In this document: in pieces, positions 32,790 through 33,976 of the stretch
How positions within the stretch are numbered: the stretch's first letter is position 1
Layout of the letters: every line of letters starts with the position of its first letter
From: Elysia marginata
Lineage: Eukaryota > Mollusca > Gastropoda > Plakobranchidae
Length of the DNA stretch: 33,976 bases
Reading direction: 5' to 3'
Assembly (NCBI GenBank): GCA_019649035.1
Contig: BMAT01012988.1
Location: forward strand, 634,289 to 668,264
Position numbers and translations under genes: made by a program
The notes under the pieces: model-generated
The model's input: the letters and a program-made list of their open reading frames with translations, nothing else
Database searches by the model: none
What the model was told of the DNA's origin: nothing

Positions 32790-33915
32790 GTAACTTTATA
32801 AAAACTACTGTTAGTATTATTTACTGTGGCCTAGTTGAGGTTGACGAAGCCAGTTTACTTTGTTTGGACAAAAGATCGCATACCATTGATTTAGAGACGA
32901 AAAAGGAAACCAAAAAGGAAAAAAAAACCTGAAAACATCATTGCCTCCCAAACTGACCGAATTCTGAAACGCGTCTGAATTAATATAGCTTGCATGCTAA
33001 ATTTGTCTAACAAAAAAATTAAAAAAGTCTAAATTACGAGAAACTCATTAATTTCTCCAACATTTCATTCAATATAAAACAATTAAAAAAAATATCAGCT
33101 ATCATGTATTCACAATGAATGTGTTACTAATGTCAGCTCAGATATTTTTTTAAAATTATTTAGCGATGTAAAAAAAAAGATCAATAATTAATGTCCTTTT
33201 ATTAAAATGAATGATGACTGATGCTCGCGTGTAGGCCTACAATGAACGAAAAAAGATCTGTTCCGCTGAACTTTTCTCCCGACACTGTTTCTCTAAAAAA
33301 TTCTTAAATTGCACTCCACTTTATATTTTTCTCAAATGGTAGAGGGATAAAAAGAGACATGTTGAAACCAATGCCATCTTAATTGAATTTTTTTTCTTGG
33401 TGAAAGTGAAAAAAAATAGAATTGAGAAGACAATACTAATTGTGTGACCGCAAAATCTAAAACTTGTATCTCGACTCTGATCAAGTCCTAATCTATCTTT
33501 CTCTGTTACAAATCGATTTTGTAATTGTTCTCTGTGTCTGCCCCCTTTGAACAGAGTTATAAATCTTCTTTTTTCGCAATGACCAATATTAAAAAGTTTC
33601 GTGCCCTCTCCGTTTCTTCGTCTTCCATTACAATTTTTAGATTGCTATGCCGTCTTTCATGTACCGTAGAACTTCGTTCTTGGTGCGACCTGAGAAAACA
33701 GAGTGCGGTATGAGGGTATGACGGGTGAGCTTTGTAGGGCCAGCTTGAAGCTTCTCTTCTCAAACATCAGATGCACTCGCCGACACGAGGCTAAAGCAAA
33801 AAAAAAAAATCAACAACACATAAATAACAACAAAAAATGCGTTTCGTTTAACGCCACCACATTGCCCAGCACGTGACAGTTTCCGACCCTTGTTCGTAGT
33901 GCTGTAAAAAGCCGG
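32790..33915. other. AT-rich stretch without recognisable genes
   Basis: Nothing supported on either strand. The two overlapping frames at 33525-33763 show no domain. Confidence 0.4.
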
Positions 33916-33920
33916 ATGTT

Positions 33921-33976
33921 TCCAAAGTCGAATACTATTCGGGTTTCGGCCTCCAAAGTCGAACAGTTCGGTTTCG
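33921..33976. repeat. Tandem repeat (period 31) cut by window edge
   Basis: TCCAAAGTCGAA starts at 33921 and 33952. Each copy is followed by a TTCGG(GTTTCG) segment. Only two copies, the second shorter, are visible before the window ends. Confidence 0.7.

Noticed and set aside
1-33976. CRISPR arrays, bacterial operons, rRNA or functional tRNA genes
   Set aside because: No regularly spaced repeats with unique spacers were seen. The tRNA-like segments are SINE heads with degenerate structure, and the gene architecture is that of an animal nucleus.

Overview
The window is animal nuclear DNA: AT-rich, with long introns bounded by GT/AG, tRNA-headed SINEs, LINE remnants, a mariner element, simple repeats and two assembly gaps (10527-10562 and 21232-21369). 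The TE mix, the orphan rhodopsin-type receptor and frequent AGATCTA-type words suggest a lophotrochozoan, most likely a mollusc. That assignment is an inference from general resemblance and has not been searched.

Left part (1-13.6 kb). A nearly complete mariner element lies at 638-1975, flanked by TA. Its transposase keeps the D,D34D catalytic residues but has one in-frame TGA at codon 23. The plus-strand gene at about 2600-13386 can be rebuilt exon by exon as a mitochondrial short/branched-chain acyl-CoA dehydrogenase (ACADSB type). Ten exons are secure at their splice sites and phases, and an eleventh, the first, is a candidate at 2600-2632. The joined reading frame is open for 440 codons (420 if translation starts at 4185) and carries both acyl-CoA dehydrogenase signatures and the catalytic Glu. 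Its introns hold a tRNA-headed SINE (6168-6493), a short SINE-like insert with an 11-bp target duplication (7752-7933), a CAT microsatellite beside a gap, a possible decayed SINE and a broken LINE reverse-transcriptase fragment.

Middle (13.6-24.2 kb). I find no gene. This stretch holds a perfect 45-bp inverted repeat touching the second gap (21370-21675), a minus-strand SINE with a 10-bp target duplication (22269-22571) and a diverged tandem duplication with a unit of about 400 bp (23130-23900).

Right part (24.2-34 kb). A minus-strand class A GPCR is encoded by two coding exons, 27885-27824 and 25344-24279, joined across a 2.5-kb intron that holds the (CTA)n and (AG)n tracts. The splice phases match exactly and replace the N-terminus of the unspliced open frame. 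Further right are minus-strand LINE remnants of apparently two kinds (30290-30960 and 31430-32490), an ATT microsatellite, and the start of a tandem repeat with period 31 at the window edge.

The two genes are convergent and nothing links them functionally: one acts in isoleucine/branched-chain breakdown in mitochondria, the other is a cell-surface receptor of unknown ligand. I found no new multi-gene system. The most useful results are the hidden exons and the unusual repeat structures.
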